Positions 60,868 to 64,000 of a stretch of DNA of 64,000 bases are shown piece by piece. Source of the DNA: a bacterium UBP2_UBA2255 (GTDB lineage: Bacteria; Edwardsbacteria; AC1; EtOH8); the NCBI GenBank assembly GCA_002347565.1, contig DDXR01000025.1, forward strand, positions 7,106 through 71,105, written 5' to 3'. The position numbers were made by a program, and so were the translations under genes. Under the pieces are notes generated by a model, which made no database searches, had not been told where the DNA came from, and worked only from the letters and a program-made list of their open reading frames with translations. Positions within the stretch are counted from its first letter, which is position 1, and each line of letters begins with the position of its first letter.

Positions 60868-62460
60868 TCATCGGATCAGTTGCATTCTTCTGGTCACGCG
60901 GCACCCTCCTGTTTCGAGGTGATAAAAATAAATGCCGCTCGAAACCCTGCGGCCGTTCCCGTCCCTGCCGTCCCACCGGACTTCATGGGTTCCCGTCTTC
61001 TTGTCGCCGTCAACAAGAACCCGTACTAACTGGCCAGCAATGTTGTACACTTTCAAACTGACCATTCCCGATTTGGAGACTTGGTATTTGATGCCGGTAG
61101 TATGCCCGAATGGATTGGGACTGTTTTGAAACAGATTCAACCCTGGGTTATTAAACGTTTCAAACGGTGCCCCGGATATCCCCTCCGGCCCGGTGTATTT
61201 GCATATCACCACTAACCGGTTGGTGTCGGCATAACTGGCAAATATTACTTCCTCCCTGCCGTCATTGTTCACGTCTCCGGCAGAGGATACATTAACCCCA
61301 AGCTTATCATAGCCCCACCTGCCTTCTAACCAGGCATTAACTACTGTGTCTTGGTTTAATTTACTTGTCCAGCAACTACCCCTTCCAGCAGCCGTTGGTT
61401 CAGTTGCTCCACAAACTAAATCTCCCCTATTTCCGCTATCTATCAATGACGAGGCAAAAGAAGAACCTAAATATGTAAGAGGATCTGCACCTATTATTGT
61501 CATATCGGGGATGCTGTCCATAGCACTACTACCGTAAAATAGTTCTGCTTTTCCATTATTTATGGCACTAATGTAGCCACCTGGGTAATAATGACTCCCC
61601 GTCCACATTCGCGCATAACCATTACTGTCCGCGCAGATGGAACCACCCATTTCCCCCCAATACTGGCTGGGTCCTTCACCATCCTTCCACCAGTCGGGGA
61701 TGGTGTCCATCCCCGGGCCGCCGTGGAAAATATATACCCGCCCCCGGCTGTCAACATTATACGTCGCCGCGCCCGCCGCCAAGTCCGTATACCCATCACC
61801 GTTGACGTCGCCCCCGGCGTTCAGCGATGCCCCAAGCTGCTCGTAATCTTGCCCGTTGATCCTCAGCCACGGTATGGTGTCGAACGCCGCGCTGCCCCTG
61901 TAGACCAGCACGTGCCCGCTGCCGCCCATGTTCGCATAATCTGCAACAATGAGATCCGTTGTGTCGTCACCGGTCAGGTCGCCGCAACAAGCGCTGGTAT
62001 AGTACTCATACAACCGTCGTCCAAACATAAAATTGGGTGAAATACTGGTGCCGGTTGCAGAACCATAATGTATATACACTTTACCCCCGCACACCAGAGT
62101 AATGTCAGAAAAGCCGTCGCCGTTGATGTCACCGCCGCAAATCGTATAATTATTAGTGCCGCCCGACCAATCAGAAATAATAAAATCAGGCATAGTATCT
62201 AAACTCGCCGATCCGTAATAAATATATGCCTTCGCCGTGTCATCCAGGCCATCCACATACCGGTACGCCCCCACCGCCACGTCGTCATACCCGTCCCCGT
62301 TCACGTCGCCCACGCCCGCAATGGCCGCCCCCCAGCGGTACAGGCTGGTGTCCGGAGTGCCCGTTTTGAAGATGATGTCCAGGTTGCTGGTGGTTTGGGC
62401 GTGGGCTACCACGCACAAGAGCGCAGCGAACACGGCAATTATCAGAACTCGTTTCATCAT
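60868..62460 (-). CDS. Secreted FG-GAP (integrin alpha-like) repeat protein with a FlgD-like sorting domain
   Basis: About 530 residues. The signal peptide (to about 22, VAHAQ) is followed by five to six FG-GAP repeats forming a propeller, each with a calcium loop such as DVNGDGYDDVAVG, DINGDGFSDITLV and DVNGDGYTDLAAG. The last about 85 residues are the FlgD-like domain (PNPFGHTTGIKYQV, IYFYHLETG). A likely surface adhesin or matrix protein. Starts at 62460 or 62457 are equally possible; a TTG at 62466 is not favoured. It follows the upstream gene by a few bases. Confidence 0.87.
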   Translation of the reverse strand: MMKRVLIIAVFAALLCVVAHAQTTSNLDIIFKTGTPDTSLYRWGAAIAGVGDVNGDGYDDVAVGAYRYVDGLDDTAKAYIYYGSASLDTMPDFIISDWSGGTNNYTICGGDINGDGFSDITLVCGGKVYIHYGSATGTSISPNFMFGRRLYEYYTSACCGDLTGDDTTDLIVADYANMGGSGHVLVYRGSAAFDTIPWLRINGQDYEQLGASLNAGGDVNGDGYTDLAAGAATYNVDSRGRVYIFHGGPGMDTIPDWWKDGEGPSQYWGEMGGSICADSNGYARMWTGSHYYPGGYISAINNGKAELFYGSSAMDSIPDMTIIGADPLTYLGSSFASSLIDSGNRGDLVCGATEPTAAGRGSCWTSKLNQDTVVNAWLEGRWGYDKLGVNVSSAGDVNNDGREEVIFASYADTNRLVVICKYTGPEGISGAPFETFNNPGLNLFQNSPNPFGHTTGIKYQVSKSGMVSLKVYNIAGQLVRVLVDGDKKTGTHEVRWDGRDGNGRRVSSGIYFYHLETGGCRVTRRMQLIR

Positions 62461-62467
62461 TCCCAAG

Positions 62468-63772
62468 TCACGTCTTCAACGGCTTCTTCTTGGCCGCCGG
62501 GAACAGGATATTGTTGAGGATCAGCCGGTAGCCCGGCGAACTGCGGAACAGCCGCAGGTCGGTGCGGGGATCGCCCACCAGGTGCTGGAAATCCTCGGGG
62601 TCGTGCCCGCCGTAGAACGCGAAGCTGCCGCGGCCGTGGACCCCGTGCAGGTACTTGACCTCCTCGGTGCCGGCCACCTCGGCCAGCACCACGATCCCCT
62701 GCTTGACCCGTTCCCGCCGGAACCCGGTGTCCTGGCCCAGGAACTCGCGCACCACGCCCACATGGTTCTGCACCAGCATGCACGACACCGGGTCGTACTT
62801 GGCCGAGAAGTCGAACAGTGAAAAATAGGTCTGCTGGCCGCGGGCCGCGGCCTCCTGGGTGACGTCGATGTCCGAGTGCTCGTAGACCAGGGGGCTGGTC
62901 TGCACCCGGAAGTCCGTGAAGGCCAGCGTCTGGCCGTAGTCCAGCTTGGCCTGGCACAAGGGGTCGGCCGGGTCGCCGTCGAACTCCGCCGGTGCGATGT
63001 CGGTGCCGGCTGCCGCCAGGGCGATGTCCAGCGTGGCCGGCGCCGAGCACATGGCGAACAGGAAGCCGCCGTCGTGCAGGTACTGGCGGATGCGGCGGGC
63101 CACCGCCAGCTTCAGCTGCGGCACCTTGGCGAACCCCAGCCGGGCAGCCATCCGGGCGTTGACCCGGACGTCGTTGCGGTACCAGTCGGCGTCGCGGAAG
63201 GCGGCGTAGAACTTCCCGTGCTGGCCGGTGAAGTCCTCATGGTGCAGGTGCAGCCAGTCGTACTGCGTCAGGGCGCCGGCCAGCACCTCCTCGTCCCACA
63301 GTGTGGCATAGGGGACGCCGGCGTAGTCCAGCGCCAGCCGCACCGCATCGTCCCACGGATCGTGGGTGGGCGGGACGTAGACCGCAAGCCTGGGCGCCTT
63401 CTCCAGCTCGATCCGCTCCATGTTTGCCGACTCGATCTGATCCGCGATCTCCGCGGCCTCCGCGTCACCCACGATCCGGTAGGTGACGCCCTGCAGCTTG
63501 CAGCGGTCGGCGACCGAGGGCAGCGGCTCGGCCAGGAACGAGCCTCCCCGGAAGTTGAGCAGCCACTGGAACTTGATCCCGTCCCGCAGGCAGTTGAACA
63601 CCACACCGTAAGCCCGCAGGTGGTCGCCCTGGGACAGGTCCATGGGGATCAGCAGCCGTTCGGCCGCAGCCCCGGCCGCCGCCAGCGCCGCGGCCACGGC
63701 GATCAACACGGCTCGCCGGCCCGCCCGTGCGGCCGGACCTCCCCCCATCGTCGCGGAATACCCCATGGCCAT
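62468..63772 (-). CDS. Secreted FCB-type protein (often labelled 'asparagine synthetase B')
   Basis: About 434 residues (432 if the second ATG at 63766 is used). The signal-like hydrophobic stretch (to about 36) is followed by LLIPMDLSQGDHLRAYGVVFNCLRDG and FQWLLNFRGGSFL, then THDPWDDAV, LHHEDFTGQHGKFY and FLFAMCSAPATLDIAL. This matches a family common in Bacteroidetes and relatives that databases often call asparagine synthetase B, yet no AsnB-like motifs are present, so that name is misleading. Function is unknown. A promoter 17-spaced lies directly upstream; the predicted start falls at the second ATG. It is the first gene of the run with the FG-GAP protein. Confidence 0.72.
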   Translation of the reverse strand: MAMGYSATMGGGPAARAGRRAVLIAVAAALAAAGAAAERLLIPMDLSQGDHLRAYGVVFNCLRDGIKFQWLLNFRGGSFLAEPLPSVADRCKLQGVTYRIVGDAEAAEIADQIESANMERIELEKAPRLAVYVPPTHDPWDDAVRLALDYAGVPYATLWDEEVLAGALTQYDWLHLHHEDFTGQHGKFYAAFRDADWYRNDVRVNARMAARLGFAKVPQLKLAVARRIRQYLHDGGFLFAMCSAPATLDIALAAAGTDIAPAEFDGDPADPLCQAKLDYGQTLAFTDFRVQTSPLVYEHSDIDVTQEAAARGQQTYFSLFDFSAKYDPVSCMLVQNHVGVVREFLGQDTGFRRERVKQGIVVLAEVAGTEEVKYLHGVHGRGSFAFYGGHDPEDFQHLVGDPRTDLRLFRSSPGYRLILNNILFPAAKKKPLKT

Positions 63773-63773
63773 G

Positions 63774-63802
63774 AGTGTATGCCGAAACAATTCCGTTGTC
63801 AA
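63774..63802 (-). promoter_or_regulatory. Sigma-70 promoter with a predicted leaderless start
   Basis: Minus strand TTGACA (63802-63797), a 17-base spacer, TACACT (63779-63774). The usual 7-8 base distance puts the transcript start at 63766-63767, the second ATG of the gene. Confidence 0.7.
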
Positions 63803-63825
63803 GGATATATTACATTTTTTTAGTG

Positions 63826-63854
63826 TTGATTTTCCCCGCCGTCCGTGGTATTCT
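63826..63854 (+). promoter_or_regulatory. Possible promoter of the rightmost gene
   Basis: TTGATT, a 17-base spacer and TATTCT, each four of six consensus bases. The start would be near 63861, about 34 bases before the ATG at 63895. The divergent genes share the short spacer. Confidence 0.45.
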
Positions 63855-63894
63855 CCACCCGGAGCTGAAAACGAACGCCAGACAATGCCTGCCT

Positions 63895-64000
63895 GCGACA
63901 AGTGCGGCGCCGGAATCGCCGCTGGCTCACTGTTCTACGACGTGGCCGTGGTCATCGACCAGGGGTTCGACGGCGTGATCGCCGGCGAGCCCTCCGCCGA
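63895..64000 (+). CDS. N-terminus of an unknown protein (truncated at the window edge)
   Basis: 35 codons are visible from ATG at 63895 and the frame is still open at the edge. The start reads MPACDKCGAGIAAGSLFYDV, with a CxxC pair that could bind zinc, then a short hydrophobic strand. It is too short to name. No clear ribosome site. It is divergent from the secreted-protein gene. Confidence 0.5.

Overview
The window is about 64 kb of GC-rich bacterial chromosome. Its nearest affinity looks like the Fibrobacteres-Chlorobi-Bacteroidetes (FCB) side of the tree, probably an uncultured candidate phylum such as the Edwardsbacteria, WOR-3, TA06 or Eisenbacteria type. This rests on three long secreted proteins that end in the same FlgD-like/T9SS-like C-terminal domain (PNP...YQL...VYNxLGQxVRTLxDGDxPAGxHxVxWDGxD...GVYxYRL), on an ExbB-ExbD-ExbD-TonB cluster next to a PstS-like protein and a TPR lipoprotein, and on a Bacteroidetes-style secreted protein often labelled 'asparagine synthetase B'. 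The exact phylum cannot be fixed from the sequence alone. Pyruvate phosphate dikinase, indolepyruvate:ferredoxin oxidoreductase, glutamate dehydrogenase and two class III aminotransferases suggest an anaerobe that ferments amino acids. No tRNA, rRNA, CRISPR array, transposase or phage gene was found.

Layout. 1-3.8 kb (+): the end of a large TPR regulator overlapping a GAF/sigma-54 activator. 3.9-10.9 kb (-): a small membrane protein, a periplasmic cyclophilin, and the Ton-type energy-transduction cluster with its TPR and PstS-like lipoproteins. 11.0-11.9 kb: an AT-rich island holding a self-contained + strand cassette (consensus promoter, 34-codon ORF with a double-glycine leader, strong terminator), flanked by remnants of a TPR gene. 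12-15.2 kb (-): DUF2520 dehydrogenase, MFS transporter, HflX. 15.3-17.9 kb: secreted metallo-beta-lactamase protein. 18.2-21.1 kb: pyruvate phosphate dikinase with an AT-hook tail. 21.3-29 kb (-): methyltransferase, HAD phosphatase, GGDEF protein, UppP, UbiA-type prenyltransferase, Wzi-like outer-membrane protein, fumarase beta domain. 29.2-35.2 kb (-): glutamate dehydrogenase, NarL/NarX-type two-component pair with a zinc-ribbon membrane protein, von Willebrand A lipoprotein-like protein. 35.3-43.1 kb (-): MnmA, lipoprotein, HIT protein, HAD protein, endonuclease Q, a membrane protein broken by an in-frame UGA, methyltransferase, IorBA. 43.2-48.2 kb (-): CheC-like protein, ornithine aminotransferase, DUF4438, BioY, second class III aminotransferase. 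48.4-56.8 kb (-): a tight seven-gene signalling operon (three family 5 solute-binding lipoproteins, a stand-alone sensor protein, histidine kinase, response regulator, EAL phosphodiesterase). 56.9-63.8 kb (-): two sorted surface proteins and a secreted FCB protein. The last 106 bases start a + strand gene that leaves the window.

How the genes fit together. Secretion and surface sensing dominate: lipoproteins, sorted surface proteins, a Ton motor, c-di-GMP enzymes at both ends of the signalling logic (GGDEF near 24 kb, EAL near 49 kb), and solute-binding proteins that have no permease but sit upstream of a kinase. Promoters are easy to read by eye (TTGACA/T, 16-17 bases, TATAAT-like). At two of them the predicted transcription start falls on or within two bases of the ATG, so some secreted-protein genes may have leaderless mRNAs. 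The strongest candidates for something undescribed are the double-glycine peptide cassette at 11.35-11.60 kb, the SBP-kinase-EAL operon, the AT-hook tail on pyruvate phosphate dikinase, and the endonuclease Q with a clamp-binding-like C-terminus.
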